Source: Ralstonia sp. ASV6 (GTDB taxonomy: Bacteria > Pseudomonadota > Gammaproteobacteria > Burkholderiales > Burkholderiaceae). Taken from it: a stretch of 41,140 nucleotides of DNA. Below, piece by piece: positions 16,519 through 26,613 of the stretch (positions are counted from its first letter, which is position 1; each line of letters opens with the position of its first letter). The position numbers and the translations under genes are program-made. Under the pieces are notes generated by a model, which was given only the letters and a program-made list of their open reading frames with translations, made no database searches and was not told the DNA's origin. Location of the stretch: the NCBI RefSeq assembly GCF_016429285.1, contig NZ_JAELUI010000042.1, positions 1 through 41,140 of the forward strand, written 5' to 3'.

Positions 16519-18057
16519 TTACTCGTTCACTGCCGAACGCTGCAGATGCAATTGCGTGCGCGGATCGTCGTTCTGCGCATTCTCGCGATCCGCAATGGCG
16601 GCCGAACTGTTACGTGCGGTCTCAAGCCGATCGAGATACGCCTCGTCGATGTCGCCCGTCACGTACTTGCCGTCAAAGCACGACGCGTCGAAATCCTTGA
16701 GCGCCGGGTTGACGTCGCGCACGGCACGCTTCATGTCCTCCACGTCCTGGTACACGAGTTGGTCTGCACCGATGATCTTGGCGATCTCTTCGTGCGTGCG
16801 GCCGTAGGCCACCAATTCGCCGCGCGTCGGCATGTCGATGCCATACACGTTCGGGAACTTCACCGGCGGCGCAGCCGAAGCAAAGATCACCTTCTTCGCG
16901 CCCGCGTCACGTGCCATCTGCACGATCTCCGACGACGTCGTGCCGCGCACGATGGAGTCGTCGACGATCAGCACGTTCTTGCCCTTGAACTCGATCGCCA
17001 TGGCGTTGAGCTTCTGGCGCACCGACTTCTTGCGCACCGCCTGACCCGGCATGATGAAGGTGCGGCCCACGTAGCGGTTCTTGAAAAAGCCCTCGCGGTA
17101 CGGCACGCCCAGGTGGTTGGCGACCTGCATGGCGGCCGGGCGCGACGAATCCGGAATCGGCATCACCACGTCAATCTTGTCGGTCACTTCGCGCTTGATC
17201 TTCTCGGCCAGGTAGTCGCCCATGCGCAGGCGTGCGTCGTACACCGACACGCCATCCATGCGCGAGTCCGGACGCGCCAGATACACGTATTCGAAGATGC
17301 ACGGCGAGAGCACCGGGTTCTCGGCACATTGCTTGGTGTGCAGCTTGCCTTCGAGGTCGATGAAGATGGCTTCGCCGGGCGCCACGTCGCGCTCGAACTT
17401 GAAGCCGATGCCTTCCAGCGCCACGGATTCGGAGGCGACCATGTATTCGATCTTGCCGTCCGGCGTTTCCTGGCTACCCAATGCCAGCGGGCGGATGCCG
17501 AACGGGTCTCGCACCGCCAGGACGCCATAGCCGGAGATCTCCGCGGCGATGGCGTACGAGCCGCGCACGCGGCGATGCAAGCCTTCCACGGCCGTAAAGA
17601 TGGAATCGCGGTCCAGCGGAATGTCGTTGCTGGCGCGCTGCAGTTCATCAGCCAGTACGTTCAGCAGCACTTCGGAGTCGGACTGCGTGTTGATGTGACG
17701 GCGATCGCGCCGGAACATCTCTTCACGCAACTGATCGGAGTTCGTCAGGTTGCCGTTGTGTGCCAGCACGATGCCGAACGGCGCGTTGACGTAGAACGGC
17801 TGGGCCTCTTCCTCGCTGGACGAGCCAGCGGTCGGATAACGCACCTGGCCGATGCCGCTCGTGCCCGGCAGACCACGCATGTTGCGCGTGCGGAACACGT
17901 CACGCACCATGCCATTGGCCTTGTGCATATGGAAGGTGTTGCCAGCCGCAGTGGCAATGCCAGCCGCGTCCTGCCCCCGGTGTTGCAGAAGCAGCAGACT
18001 GTCATAGATCAGCTGATTGACGGGCGTGGAGGAAACCACGCCAACGATACCGCACAT
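16519..18057 (-). CDS. purF: Amidophosphoribosyltransferase PurF
   Basis: The 512-residue enzyme makes phosphoribosylamine from PRPP and glutamine, the first committed step of purine synthesis. The N-terminal nucleophile is Cys2 (MCGIVGVV), followed by the glutaminase motifs [10 protein letters not shown] and LAHNGNLTN. The C-terminal phosphoribosyltransferase domain has the PRPP loop [14 protein letters not shown]. It lies 97 bases downstream of cvpA, the classic cvpA-purF pairing, and ends at the shared bidirectional terminator. Length and motifs are complete. Confidence 0.97.
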   Translation of the reverse strand: MCGIVGVVSSTPVNQLIYDSLLLLQHRGQDAAGIATAAGNTFHMHKANGMVRDVFRTRNMRGLPGTSGIGQVRYPTAGSSSEEEAQPFYVNAPFGIVLAHNGNLTNSDQLREEMFRRDRRHINTQSDSEVLLNVLADELQRASNDIPLDRDSIFTAVEGLHRRVRGSYAIAAEISGYGVLAVRDPFGIRPLALGSQETPDGKIEYMVASESVALEGIGFKFERDVAPGEAIFIDLEGKLHTKQCAENPVLSPCIFEYVYLARPDSRMDGVSVYDARLRMGDYLAEKIKREVTDKIDVVMPIPDSSRPAAMQVANHLGVPYREGFFKNRYVGRTFIMPGQAVRKKSVRQKLNAMAIEFKGKNVLIVDDSIVRGTTSSEIVQMARDAGAKKVIFASAAPPVKFPNVYGIDMPTRGELVAYGRTHEEIAKIIGADQLVYQDVEDMKRAVRDVNPALKDFDASCFDGKYVTGDIDEAYLDRLETARNSSAAIADRENAQNDDPRTQLHLQRSAVNE

Positions 18058-18154
18058 GTCGATCTCCAGCGAGAGCGTATTGGTGGCGCCTGCACCCGTT
18101 GCCGGCGCCGAAAAAGCTTCCCAGATCGTCTAGCTGGTGGCCAGACGCTCCGGA

Positions 18155-18652
18155 TCAATAGTGAACATACTTCGCGACGTCAGGCGGCAACAGTGGCTTG
18201 GCTGCCCGCGCAGCTTCCTCCGCATACGGCCGGCTGATCGCGTCGCGCCAGAACGGTTGCTCAGGCAGGCTGGTAAAGCCTGCCACCGTCATCAGCACGA
18301 GGATGATCACGCCACCGCGTGCCAGCCCGAAGACCATCCCCAGGCCGCGATCCGCCGGCTTGAGCCCGGCGCTCGCCAGTGCCGCCGAGAGCAGCGCCCC
18401 CACCAACGACGTCGCAATCACCGTCACGATAAACAGTAGGACGAAACCGAGAATGGTGCGCGCCACCGGTCCACCCGGCAGCGACTCTGGCATCCAGCCT
18501 GCGGCCACACCCGAAAACGTATACGCCACCCACGCGGCAAACAGCCATCCAAGCAACGCCAGCACTTCGCGAATCAGCCCGCGAAACAACCCGATCAGCG
18601 CAGACGTGACGACGATAAACAGCACGCCATAGTCAAAGAAAGTCGGTTGCAT
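18155..18652 (-). CDS. cvpA: CvpA family inner-membrane protein
   Basis: The 165-residue protein has four hydrophobic segments and the CvpA pattern (DYGVLFIVVTSALIGLFRGL, EVLALLGWLFAAWVA, DRGLGMVFGLARGGVIILVL). CvpA is linked to colicin V production and envelope homeostasis, and it precedes purF in many proteobacteria. ATG 18652 lies 81 bases after the SPOR gene. It is probably cotranscribed with the folC-SPOR-cvpA-purF run. Confidence 0.92.
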   Translation of the reverse strand: MQPTFFDYGVLFIVVTSALIGLFRGLIREVLALLGWLFAAWVAYTFSGVAAGWMPESLPGGPVARTILGFVLLFIVTVIATSLVGALLSAALASAGLKPADRGLGMVFGLARGGVIILVLMTVAGFTSLPEQPFWRDAISRPYAEEAARAAKPLLPPDVAKYVHY

Positions 18653-18733
18653 CGGACAGCGGCTTGGATTGACTTGGACTACAGGTGGTGTGGCAGGTCA
18701 GTGAATCTGGCGAGTGCACGTAATCCAGCATCG

Positions 18734-19606
18734 TTATTGCTGAACGAGCTTGGGGGTCAGGCCGATCTGCTCGGCGCGCTTCTGCGCGGCTTCCGCTGCA
18801 GCACGATCGCTGAATGGGCCTGCACGCAGCAGCGCCAGATCCCCTTTTTCAGGCACCTTCTTGTGTTCGATGTAGCCGGGAATCTTCTCGGCCTTGAGCT
18901 TGCTCAGCCAATTGCGCGCGCGGTCTTCAGAGGCAAACGCACCAATCAGCAGGACGAACTTGTTGCCGCTGGCATCCGTGCTGGGCGCGGTGGCTTGTGG
19001 CACAGGCTGGGCCGGTTTGGCAGCCGGCTTGGAATCGGGGGGCGGCGTCAGGCTGGCGACCGTCTTGGGCGGTGTCGGCTTGGCCGACGGCGTGTTCTGC
19101 ACAGGTGCCGGCGTGGGCGGGTTGACTGTCGGTGTATCAGCAGAAGCAACCACCTCTTCGCCCTGATCCAACGCTTGCGGTTGGTCTGCCGACGAGCCCG
19201 GTGCACGCGGTGCAGAACGACGGCTCGCTACCTTGGGTTCATCGGTAGACGCCTTGGCGCCCCGGTCGATCGGTTGATCCTGAATCTGCACAGCCACTGC
19301 ATCGGTCACAGGGCGCGGCTTGGCGTCAAACACCAGCGGCAATACCACCACAGCGGCCCCCACCAGCACCACCGCGCCGATCAATCGGCGACGGGCGCGC
19401 TGCTTTTGCGGGAGTTCGGGGTCGAGACCATCGTCGTCATCGTCCATACGGCGAGAGGCGCGGCTACGGGAATTCGACGATGCGCGGGACGAGGTGCGCG
19501 ATTCATGGACCGCATCGCGGGCCACATCGGCGGCACTGCCAGCGGCGCCGCGTGAGCGTTCGCCTTCAGCGTTCTTGCGGGAGGAGAAGATGGAAAACAG
19601 TCCCAT
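18734..19606 (-). CDS. SPOR-domain protein (DedD-like)
   Basis: The 290-residue protein has an Arg/Ser-rich cytoplasmic start (about residues 1-70), one transmembrane helix (RRLIGAVVLVGAAVVVLPLVF), a Pro/Ala-rich periplasmic linker and a C-terminal SPOR domain (KFVLLIGAFASEDRARNWL to the end). SPOR domains bind denuded glycan strands at the septum, so a division role like that of DedD is likely. It sits between folC and cvpA, the same arrangement as dedD in other proteobacteria. Confidence 0.88.
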   Translation of the reverse strand: MGLFSIFSSRKNAEGERSRGAAGSAADVARDAVHESRTSSRASSNSRSRASRRMDDDDDGLDPELPQKQRARRRLIGAVVLVGAAVVVLPLVFDAKPRPVTDAVAVQIQDQPIDRGAKASTDEPKVASRRSAPRAPGSSADQPQALDQGEEVVASADTPTVNPPTPAPVQNTPSAKPTPPKTVASLTPPPDSKPAAKPAQPVPQATAPSTDASGNKFVLLIGAFASEDRARNWLSKLKAEKIPGYIEHKKVPEKGDLALLRAGPFSDRAAAEAAQKRAEQIGLTPKLVQQ

Positions 19607-19708
19607 GGATTGCGCTCGGTTTGGCTCTCAGACGATGCATGCGAGGGCAGCGCCGACGCCCGGGTCGTCCTGTGACCCGGCGCTGCCCAATGTTGGCAAT
19701 GCGCTTGA

Positions 19709-21019
19709 CTAGTGCGCGCGGTTCTTGCGCTCCGCAAGCACACCAGCAACGGTGAAGAACGATCCGAAGACCACGATTCTATCATCCTCAGTCGCACGCT
19801 CCATGGCGTTGCGATAGGCTGTGGCGGGATCGCTGAATGTGCTCACGCTCGACTCCTTGCCTGCTTGGAAGCCGGCATCCGTCAGTGCCTGCTCCAGGCG
19901 CGCGGCGCTGGCTGCACGCGGCGTCGGCAGATCGGTCAAGCACCAATGATCGACCTTATCGAGCATGTGGCCGAGTACCCCGGCGATGTCCTTGTCCTGC
20001 ATGGCGCCGAACACCGCGTAGGTGTAGCGGAAGAAACCCATGTTTTCGAGGTTCTGGCCGAGCGCCGCCGCTGCGTGCGGGTTATGCGCCACATCCAGGA
20101 TCACTGCTGGGCGACCAGCCATGACCTGGAAACGACCGGGCAATGCCACCTGCGACAGCCCCAAACGCACGTCCTGCGCGGAGATAGGCAACCGGTCGCG
20201 CACCGACTCCAGCGCAGCCAGCGCCGCCGAGGCATTCAGCAACTGATTCGCACCGCGCAGCGCCGGATAGCCCAGGCTCGGCCAGCGCCGCCCGCGCCCG
20301 CTGAAACCCCACTGCTGCTTGTCGCCCTGGAAGTTGAAATCGCGGCCAATCAGCCAGAGGTCTGTGCCAATGGCCTCGGCTTGCTTGACCAGGGAGATGG
20401 GCGGCACCGGATCGGAGCAGATCGCCGGCTTGCCCGGGCGGAAGATCCCGGCCTTCTCAAAGCCGATCGCCTCGCGCGTGTCACCCAGGTAGGCCATGTG
20501 GTCCAGGTCGACGCTGGTGATGATGGCGCAATCCGTGTCGATGATATTGACCGCGTCCAGCCGCCCACCCAGGCCAACTTCGAGAATGACCGCATCGAGC
20601 CCTGCGTTGGCAAACAAATGCATGATCGCCAGCGTGGTGAACTCGAAGTACGTCAGGCTGACCGGCTCGCCGCGGTCGTCACTCAGGCTGCAGCGCGCGC
20701 GCTCAACCGCTTCGAAATGCGGCAGCAGCATCGCGTCGGTGGCGATCTCGCCGTTCACGCGGGCACGTTCATTAAAGTCGATCAGGTGCGGCGACGTGTG
20801 GCAACCAACCTTGTAACCGGCGGCCAGTAGAATCGCCTCCAGCATCGAGCAGGTCGAGCCTTTGCCATTGGTCCCGCCAACCGTGAAGACGACGGATTTG
20901 AACTCCAGACCCAACGCGTCACGCACGCGGCTGACGCGGGCGAGGCCCATGTCGATGCCGACCGGGTGTGCAGTTTCCAGGTGGGCGAGCCAATCGGGAA
21001 GGTTGTCGAATGTAGGCAT
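19709..21019 (-). CDS. folC: Folylpolyglutamate/dihydrofolate synthase FolC
   Basis: The 436-residue enzyme adds L-glutamate to dihydropteroate and to folates. The ATP loop GGTNGKGSTCSMLEAIL and the Mur-ligase motifs YFEFTTLAIMHLFA, EVGLGGRLDAVN and DVAHNPHAAAAL are present. ATG 21019 is taken as the start because the conserved MPTFDNLPDWL opening follows it; GTG 21037 is the alternative, and neither has a clear ribosome-binding site. A weak terminator separates it from accD. Confidence 0.94.
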   Translation of the reverse strand: MPTFDNLPDWLAHLETAHPVGIDMGLARVSRVRDALGLEFKSVVFTVGGTNGKGSTCSMLEAILLAAGYKVGCHTSPHLIDFNERARVNGEIATDAMLLPHFEAVERARCSLSDDRGEPVSLTYFEFTTLAIMHLFANAGLDAVILEVGLGGRLDAVNIIDTDCAIITSVDLDHMAYLGDTREAIGFEKAGIFRPGKPAICSDPVPPISLVKQAEAIGTDLWLIGRDFNFQGDKQQWGFSGRGRRWPSLGYPALRGANQLLNASAALAALESVRDRLPISAQDVRLGLSQVALPGRFQVMAGRPAVILDVAHNPHAAAALGQNLENMGFFRYTYAVFGAMQDKDIAGVLGHMLDKVDHWCLTDLPTPRAASAARLEQALTDAGFQAGKESSVSTFSDPATAYRNAMERATEDDRIVVFGSFFTVAGVLAERKNRAH

Positions 21020-21071
21020 GCGAACGGTGTGTGGCACGGCTTTGTGGAAACCTGCCGCGCAAAAACAAGAA

Positions 21072-21091
21072 GCGCGGACTCTCGCCCGCGC
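21072..21091 (-). terminator. Probable terminator after accD
   Basis: GCGCGG...CCGCGC hairpin with a minus-strand TTCTTGTTTTT tail, placed between accD and folC. The stem is only six pairs, so readthrough is likely. Confidence 0.55.
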
Positions 21092-21114
21092 CTCGGTTCA
21101 ACAGATGTGGTGCA

Positions 21115-21987
21115 TCAGGCCAGTGCGTCGACCGGTTGCTTTTGCAAGAGCGCCAAAAGTTCGGCGATCTCGCGGCGCATGTTGCGGCGGTCGACGATCA
21201 TGTCGATGGCACCCTTCTGCAACAGGAACTCGGCACGCTGGAAGCCTTCCGGCAGCTTTTCGCGCACGGTCTGCTCGATCACGCGCGGGCCGGCAAAGCC
21301 AATCATCGCTTTGGGCTCGGCAATCACCACATCACCCATGAAGGCGAAGCTGGCGGACACACCACCCGTGGTCGGATCGGTCAGCACACTGATGAACGGC
21401 AGCTTGGCCTCGGCCAGCTTCTGGATCATCGCAGTGGTCTTGGCCATCTGCATCAGCGACAGCAGGCTCTCCTGCATGCGCGCGCCGCCCGAAGCCGTCA
21501 CGCAAATGAACGGCACCTTCTGCTCCAGCGCCATCTGCGCACCACGCGCGAAGCGCTCACCCACTACCGAGCCCATCGAGCCGGTCATGAACTCGAACTC
21601 GAAGCAGGCCACCACCACCGGCAACGCATGAATGGCACCGCCCAGCACGACCATTGCATCGGTCTCGCCGGAGTTTTCCATGGCGGCCTTGATGCGGTCG
21701 GGGTATTTCTTGCTGTCCTTGAACTTGAGCGGATCGACCGGGAGGATCTCCTGGCCCAACTCAAAACGACCTTCGGCGTCCAGCAGTGCATCCAGGCGGG
21801 CACGTGCGCCGATGCGCATGTGGTGATCGCACTTCGGGCAGACGTGCAGATTGGCTTCGACGTCGGTACGGTACAGCACCGACTCGCAGGCCGGGCATTT
21901 GACCCACAGGCCTTCCGGAATGCCCTTGCGTTGCGACGGGTCGGTCTGTTGGATCTTGGGCGGAAGCAGTTTGTCCAGCCAGCTCAT
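21115..21987 (-). CDS. accD: Acetyl-CoA carboxylase carboxyltransferase subunit beta
   Basis: The 290-residue subunit transfers carboxyl from biotin to acetyl-CoA to form malonyl-CoA for fatty acid synthesis. A four-cysteine zinc ribbon (CPAC...CPKC) lies at about residues 31-53. The crotonase-like carboxyltransferase core contains [16 protein letters not shown] and [21 protein letters not shown] 21987 ([10 protein letters not shown]) is the conserved start; longer frames add unrelated residues and overlap trpA. It follows trpA after 37 bases, as in many Burkholderiales. Confidence 0.96.
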   Translation of the reverse strand: MSWLDKLLPPKIQQTDPSQRKGIPEGLWVKCPACESVLYRTDVEANLHVCPKCDHHMRIGARARLDALLDAEGRFELGQEILPVDPLKFKDSKKYPDRIKAAMENSGETDAMVVLGGAIHALPVVVACFEFEFMTGSMGSVVGERFARGAQMALEQKVPFICVTASGGARMQESLLSLMQMAKTTAMIQKLAEAKLPFISVLTDPTTGGVSASFAFMGDVVIAEPKAMIGFAGPRVIEQTVREKLPEGFQRAEFLLQKGAIDMIVDRRNMRREIAELLALLQKQPVDALA

Positions 21988-22024
21988 GCGTGCTCCTTGA
22001 ATGCGCTCGCGCGAAGAATGTGAC

Positions 22025-22822
22025 TCAGGCATCCAGCGCCTGGCGAATCTCCGCGATGAAATCAGTCAAGTATTGTACCGCTTGTTCGCGGGGTGCCTCT
22101 TCAAGCAATTGCACAATGCGGGATCCAATGACCACCGCGTCGGCCACACCGCTGATTGCACGTGCCGTTTCCGCATCACGGATGCCAAAACCGACCCCTA
22201 CCGGCAGCCGCGCGTGCTGGCGAATCTGCGGGATGCGCGCCGCCACGGCGTCCAGATCGATGGTGGCCGCGCCGGTCACGCCCTTGAGAGAGACATAGTA
22301 GATGTAGCCGCTGGCCACGCGGGCGATTTGCGCAATGCGCGCCTCGGTGGACGTGGGTGCCAGCAGGAAGATCGGATCGATACCGGCTTGGCGCATGGTC
22401 TTGGCAAAACCCTCGCACTCCTCGGGCGGGTAATCGACCACCAGCACGCCATCCACACCGGCCTCGGATGCGGCCTTTGCGAAGGCGTCAACACCCATGC
22501 GCTCGATGGGGTTGGCGTAGCCCATCAGCACCACGGGCGTGGTCGTGTCGGTGGTGCGGAATGCACGCACGTACTCCAGCACGGTGCGCAGGCCGACCTT
22601 CTTCGCCAATGCGCGTTCAGAGGCGCGTTGGATGACCGGGCCATCGGCCATCGGGTCGGAAAACGGCACGCCGAGTTCGATGACGTTGGCGCCGCCCTTG
22701 ACCAGGGCGTGCATCAGGTCGACGGTCATCTCGGGGTACGGATCGCCCGCCGTGATGAACGGAATCAGGCCCTTGCGGCCCTGCGCGGACAGTTGCGAAA
22801 AGGTTTGAGCGATGCGGGACAT
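22025..22822 (-). CDS. trpA: Tryptophan synthase alpha chain
   Basis: The 265-residue TIM-barrel enzyme cleaves indole-3-glycerol phosphate to indole, which passes to TrpB. The catalytic Glu and Asp are in [16 protein letters not shown], and the phosphate-binding loop is near [12 protein letters not shown]. It starts 15 bases after the methyltransferase gene and is followed by accD. Motifs and length are typical. Confidence 0.97.
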   Translation of the reverse strand: MSRIAQTFSQLSAQGRKGLIPFITAGDPYPEMTVDLMHALVKGGANVIELGVPFSDPMADGPVIQRASERALAKKVGLRTVLEYVRAFRTTDTTTPVVLMGYANPIERMGVDAFAKAASEAGVDGVLVVDYPPEECEGFAKTMRQAGIDPIFLLAPTSTEARIAQIARVASGYIYYVSLKGVTGAATIDLDAVAARIPQIRQHARLPVGVGFGIRDAETARAISGVADAVVIGSRIVQLLEEAPREQAVQYLTDFIAEIRQALDA

Positions 22823-22837
22823 AGGGGGATCAGTGTG

Positions 22838-23656
22838 TCAGGCGACCTTGATGATGTCGGGCGCCTCGGATTCAGTCGATTGGGCAGAAGGCGCTGCCGC
22901 GTGCACGGCAGCCACGCGTTCGCGCGCGACGTGGCAATAGTCGGCATTGATCTCGAAGCCGGCAAAACGGCGGCCAAGTCTTGCACATGCCGCAGCTGTG
23001 GTGCCACTGCCCAGGAACGGGTCCAGCACGAGGCCGCCCGGCGGGCAGCTCGCCAGGATCATGCGCTCGACCAATTCCAGCGGCTTCTGCGTCGGGTGTT
23101 CGGCGCGCTCGGGGTCTTGCCGGTGCAGACGCGACACACTCCACACGTCCTTCGGGTTGTAGCCGACTTCCAGCCACTTCTTACCCTCGAAACGCTTGCG
23201 GCTGCGCGCTTTCTTGGTCTCCGCATCGTACGGAATGCGTACGGCGTCGACGTCGAAGTAGTAGTCGCGCGAAGCAGCAAAGAAGCCGATGTTGTCGTGC
23301 ACCGACGAGAACTTGCGCGTGCTGCCGCCCATGCTGGGCACGCGGCGATCCCAGATGATCTCGTTGATCATCATGAGTCGCTGCTTGAGCATCACGAACA
23401 GTTCCGGCGCGTATTGCCACGTGCAGAACACGTACAGCGAACCGTTGCGCGCCAGCTTCGGCACCAGCGCGTCGATCCAGCGTTCCGACCAGGCCAGGTA
23501 GGCATCGCCCGACAGCTTGTCGGAGTCGTTGCCGTAGTCCTTGCCCAGCCCGTATGGCGGATCAGCGATGACGAGGTCCACGCTGCCGTCAGCCAGATGC
23601 CCGACCCCGGTGATGCAGTCCTCGTTGAAGATGCCGTCGATGGCGCGCTCGGTCAT
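22838..23656 (-). CDS. Orphan DNA methyltransferase (beta-type N6-adenine or N4-cytosine)
   Basis: The 272-residue enzyme has the catalytic motif DPPYGLG near the N-terminus, a target-recognition region in the middle and the AdoMet-binding motif LDPFLGSGTTAAA near the C-terminus, the order of beta-class amino-methyltransferases. HPTQKP before the last motif is typical of this family. ATG 23656 leaves 16 bases after trpB; the longer frame would overlap trpB. No restriction endonuclease lies nearby, so it is solitary. Its place between trpB and trpA suggests vertical inheritance and a housekeeping or regulatory role. See the findings for a possible GTWWAC specificity. Confidence 0.9.
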   Translation of the reverse strand: MTERAIDGIFNEDCITGVGHLADGSVDLVIADPPYGLGKDYGNDSDKLSGDAYLAWSERWIDALVPKLARNGSLYVFCTWQYAPELFVMLKQRLMMINEIIWDRRVPSMGGSTRKFSSVHDNIGFFAASRDYYFDVDAVRIPYDAETKKARSRKRFEGKKWLEVGYNPKDVWSVSRLHRQDPERAEHPTQKPLELVERMILASCPPGGLVLDPFLGSGTTAAACARLGRRFAGFEINADYCHVARERVAAVHAAAPSAQSTESEAPDIIKVA

Positions 23657-23672
23657 GCGGGTGCCAGTGCCT

Positions 23673-24884
23673 TTAGAGTTTGATGCCGGAGAATTCGGCG
23701 ACGGTATGCATGTCCTTGTCGCCACGACCCGACAGGTTCACCAGCAGGATCTTGTCCTTGGGCAGCGTCGGTGCCAGCTTGCAGGCATACGCCAGCGCGT
23801 GGCTCGATTCCAGCGCCGGGATGATGCCCTCCATGCGGCACAGGTCGTGGAAGGACTGCAGCGCTTCCTTGTCGGTGATACCGACGTACTCCGCGCGGCC
23901 GGCGTCCTTCAGCCAGGAGTGCTCAGGTCCAACGCCCGGGTAATCCAAACCCGCCGAGATCGAATGCGTCTCGATGATCTGGCCGTCGTCATCCTGCAGC
24001 AGGTACGTGCGGTTACCGTGCAGCACACCCGGCGAACCACCCGTGAGCGACGCCGCATGGCGGCCCGTCTCGATGCCCTCACCCGCTGCTTCCACGCCGA
24101 TCAGCTTCACGTCGGCATGGTCGATGTACGGATAGAAAATGCCCATGGCGTTGGAACCGCCGCCCACGCAGGCGATCACGGCGTCCGGCTGACGGCCGAT
24201 CATCTCGGGCATCTGCACCTTGCATTCCTCGCCGATCACGGCCTGGAAGTCGCGCACCATCATCGGATAGGGGTGCGGGCCCGCCACCGTGCCGATGATG
24301 TAGAAGGTGTCGGCCACGTTGGTGACCCAGTCGCGCATCGCCTCGTTCAGCGCGTCCTTGAGCGTGCGGGAGCCGGACTCTACCGGCACCACCGTCGCGC
24401 CCAGCAGCTTCATGCGATAGACGTTGGCGGCTTGGCGGCGCACGTCTTCGCTGCCCATGTAGACGACGCACTCCATGCCGTAACGCGCAGCGATGGTGGC
24501 CGTGGCCACGCCATGCTGGCCAGCGCCTGTTTCGGCAATCACGCGCGGCTTGCCCATGCGGCGTGCCAGCAGCGCCTGGCCGATGACGTTATTCACCTTG
24601 TGCGCGCCGGTGTGGTTCAGGTCTTCACGCTTGAGGTAGATCTGCGCGCCGCCGCAGTGCTCGGTCAGGCGGCGGGCATGGTAGATGGGCGACGGACGGC
24701 CGACGAAGTGCTTCAGCTCGTACTCGTATTCCTTGATGAATTCGGGATCGTGCTGGTAGCGCGCATAGGCGTCGCGCAACTCATCCAGCGCGTGGGACAG
24801 CGTTTCCGCAACGAAGGTGCCGCCGTAAGGGCCGAAATGGCCGTGGGCGTCGGGCAGGTTGTACATGGCAATCTCTCGAGGCAT
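23673..24884 (-). CDS. trpB: Tryptophan synthase beta chain
   Basis: The 403-residue PLP enzyme condenses indole with serine. The PLP lysine is in the HTGAHKVNN motif, the phosphate-binding loop is GGGSNAMG, and the [10 protein letters not shown] loop is intact. The annotated start at 24884 gives seven residues before [15 protein letters not shown]; an ATG at 24866 (MYNLPD) is equally possible. It lies 90 bases after trpF and is followed by the methyltransferase. Confidence 0.96.
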   Translation of the reverse strand: MPREIAMYNLPDAHGHFGPYGGTFVAETLSHALDELRDAYARYQHDPEFIKEYEYELKHFVGRPSPIYHARRLTEHCGGAQIYLKREDLNHTGAHKVNNVIGQALLARRMGKPRVIAETGAGQHGVATATIAARYGMECVVYMGSEDVRRQAANVYRMKLLGATVVPVESGSRTLKDALNEAMRDWVTNVADTFYIIGTVAGPHPYPMMVRDFQAVIGEECKVQMPEMIGRQPDAVIACVGGGSNAMGIFYPYIDHADVKLIGVEAAGEGIETGRHAASLTGGSPGVLHGNRTYLLQDDDGQIIETHSISAGLDYPGVGPEHSWLKDAGRAEYVGITDKEALQSFHDLCRMEGIIPALESSHALAYACKLAPTLPKDKILLVNLSGRGDKDMHTVAEFSGIKL

Positions 24885-24974
24885 CCGCCAGGTCGGTCGG
24901 GAGACCCATTGGCGGAGAAAGTCAGGAAGGTGCGAACCGCAAGGTAGCCAGCAAGCCCTACCGGCCAGATTGGC

Positions 24975-25694
24975 TCAGGCTTGCACCGATGCGCCCAGGG
25001 CAGCATCGGCCTCGCGGACCGCACGCACGAATGCGGTCATGCGGGCGTGATCTTTCACGCCCCGTGCGGCCTCGATCCCGCTGCTGACATCCACAGCGTA
25101 GGGCCGCACGCGCTCAATCGCGCCAGCGACGTTTTGCGCGCTCAACCCACCACTCAAAACGAGCCGAGGAGCGGCGCTTGTTGGCAGCACGGATGGCGAT
25201 TGCGGGAGCCATTGTGGGGGAATCAGGGTCCAGTCGAAGACGTGGCCGCCACCGCCATATCCCTCAACAAATGCGTCGAGCAGCAGGCCTTGGGCAGCGG
25301 CAAACCGATCGGCGAATTCTACCAAATCGGCCCCCGGCTGAACACGCAGAGCGCGCAACCACGGCAGCCCTACCTTCCCGGCGATCTCGGCACATTGCTC
25401 GGGGGTTTCGTCACCATGGAACTGAAGTAGCGTAAGCGGCACCTGGTCGAGCACACGGGCAATGTCGTCCGCGCTGGCGTTGACGAACAGTCCCGTCACG
25501 GTGACAAAGGGACCGGCACGACGGGCCAACTCGGCGGCATGCTCCGTCGCAACGTAACGCGGGCTGGGCGGGTAGAACACCAGCCCGATGGCATCAGCCC
25601 CCAGCGCGACAGCATGATCAACGTCGGCCGACTGGGTCAGGCCACAGAGCTTGATGCGGGTTCGGTGCAGCGACATGGCAAGAATGGGATTCAC
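24975..25694 (-). CDS. trpF: Phosphoribosylanthranilate isomerase
   Basis: The 239-residue TIM-barrel enzyme converts phosphoribosylanthranilate to CdRP. The catalytic Cys is in IKLCGLTQ, and [11 protein letters not shown] and SGGLSAQNV are further family motifs. A GTG at 25694 overlaps the truA stop as GTGA, suggesting translational coupling; ATG 25676 ([12 protein letters not shown]) is the alternative start and matches usual family length better. Confidence 0.94.
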   Translation of the reverse strand: MNPILAMSLHRTRIKLCGLTQSADVDHAVALGADAIGLVFYPPSPRYVATEHAAELARRAGPFVTVTGLFVNASADDIARVLDQVPLTLLQFHGDETPEQCAEIAGKVGLPWLRALRVQPGADLVEFADRFAAAQGLLLDAFVEGYGGGGHVFDWTLIPPQWLPQSPSVLPTSAAPRLVLSGGLSAQNVAGAIERVRPYAVDVSSGIEAARGVKDHARMTAFVRAVREADAALGASVQA

Positions 25695-26515
25695 AGGCCG
25701 GCGTGCTCGTCGAACACGCCTCGGAACAGGCTGGCCGTAGTGGGAGACGCCGGCAACGAGAAGGCGTCAGGATAGCCGACCTCAGCCAGATACAGGCCAT
25801 CAGGCATGAACGTGGGCGCAGCTGCCAAGCGGCTACGGGCAGCCAGTACATCAGCCATCCACAATGCAGGCTGGCGGCCCCGGCCGATCGCCACCAGGCA
25901 GCCCATGATGTTACGCACCATGTGATGCAGGAAGGCGCTCCCTCGAATGCGCACGAACACCCACTCGCCCTCGCCGCGCACCTCCATCGAATACATCGTC
26001 TTGACCGGTGACTTGGCCTGGCATTCCGCGGCACGGAAGGAGGAAAAATCGTGCTCGCCGACCAGTACCTGCGCGGCTTCGTGCATGGCAGCGACATCAA
26101 GCGACTTGCCAGGCGGCAGCATGACGTAGCCAGCCTTGCTGTCGAGCAGCGGTGCCCGTGTCGGCCCGAAGGTCAACGCGTAGTAGTACGTGCGGCGATG
26201 AGCGGAAAAGCGGGCGTGGAAGTCTTCCGGCATCTCCTGCGCCCAGCGCACAGCCACGCTCGATGGCAGGAAGGCGTTGGTGCCACGCACCCACGAGAAC
26301 GGATCGCGTACGAGGTCGGTGTCGAGGTGCACAACCTGCCCCAGCGCGTGCACGCCAGCGTCGGTGCGGCCAGCGACGGTTGTCTGCAGTGGCACGCCGG
26401 CAAACTGGCGCAATGCTGCCTCCAGCATGTCTTGCACAGTGTTGCCGTGTGGCTGCGATTGCCACCCCGAAAACGCGGCACCGTCGTACTGGATGCCGAG
26501 CGCGATACGCGTCAT
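25691..26515 (-). CDS. truA: tRNA pseudouridine(38-40) synthase
   Basis: The 274-residue enzyme modifies uridines 38-40 in tRNA anticodon arms. The catalytic Asp is in the [12 protein letters not shown] motif. The opening [19 protein letters not shown] and the later [11 protein letters not shown] are typical. It overlaps trpF by four bases at its end and is separated from fimV by a strong terminator, so it starts a new transcript with trpF. Confidence 0.95.
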   Translation of the reverse strand: MTRIALGIQYDGAAFSGWQSQPHGNTVQDMLEAALRQFAGVPLQTTVAGRTDAGVHALGQVVHLDTDLVRDPFSWVRGTNAFLPSSVAVRWAQEMPEDFHARFSAHRRTYYYALTFGPTRAPLLDSKAGYVMLPPGKSLDVAAMHEAAQVLVGEHDFSSFRAAECQAKSPVKTMYSMEVRGEGEWVFVRIRGSAFLHHMVRNIMGCLVAIGRGRQPALWMADVLAARSRLAAAPTFMPDGLYLAEVGYPDAFSLPASPTTASLFRGVFDEHAGL

Positions 26516-26545
26516 GCCTTGTGAATCCTCGTGCGGAAAGAAAAA

Positions 26546-26572
26546 CGCCGGCAGGATACCACCCTGCCGGCG
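26546..26572 (-). terminator. Terminator after fimV
   Basis: CGCCGGCAGG pairs perfectly with CCTGCCGGCG around a seven-base loop, with a minus-strand TTTTTCTTTC tail. Confidence 0.9.
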
Positions 26573-26613
26573 CTGATGAAGCTTGAGCTTGACTACGTTA
26601 TGTCGACTGGCGA

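Noticed and set aside
16495-18237. A 580-codon plus-strand open frame antisense to purF
   Set aside because: It is His/Arg/Val-rich shadow sequence opposite a complete purF with all catalytic motifs; long antisense frames are expected in GC-rich DNA.
22001-23683. A 560-codon plus-strand open frame across trpA and the methyltransferase
   Set aside because: It runs antisense to two well-supported genes and has no recognisable domain or plausible composition.
24885-25000. Possible trp attenuator between trpF and trpB
   Set aside because: No leader peptide with consecutive Trp codons and no alternative hairpin pair could be seen.
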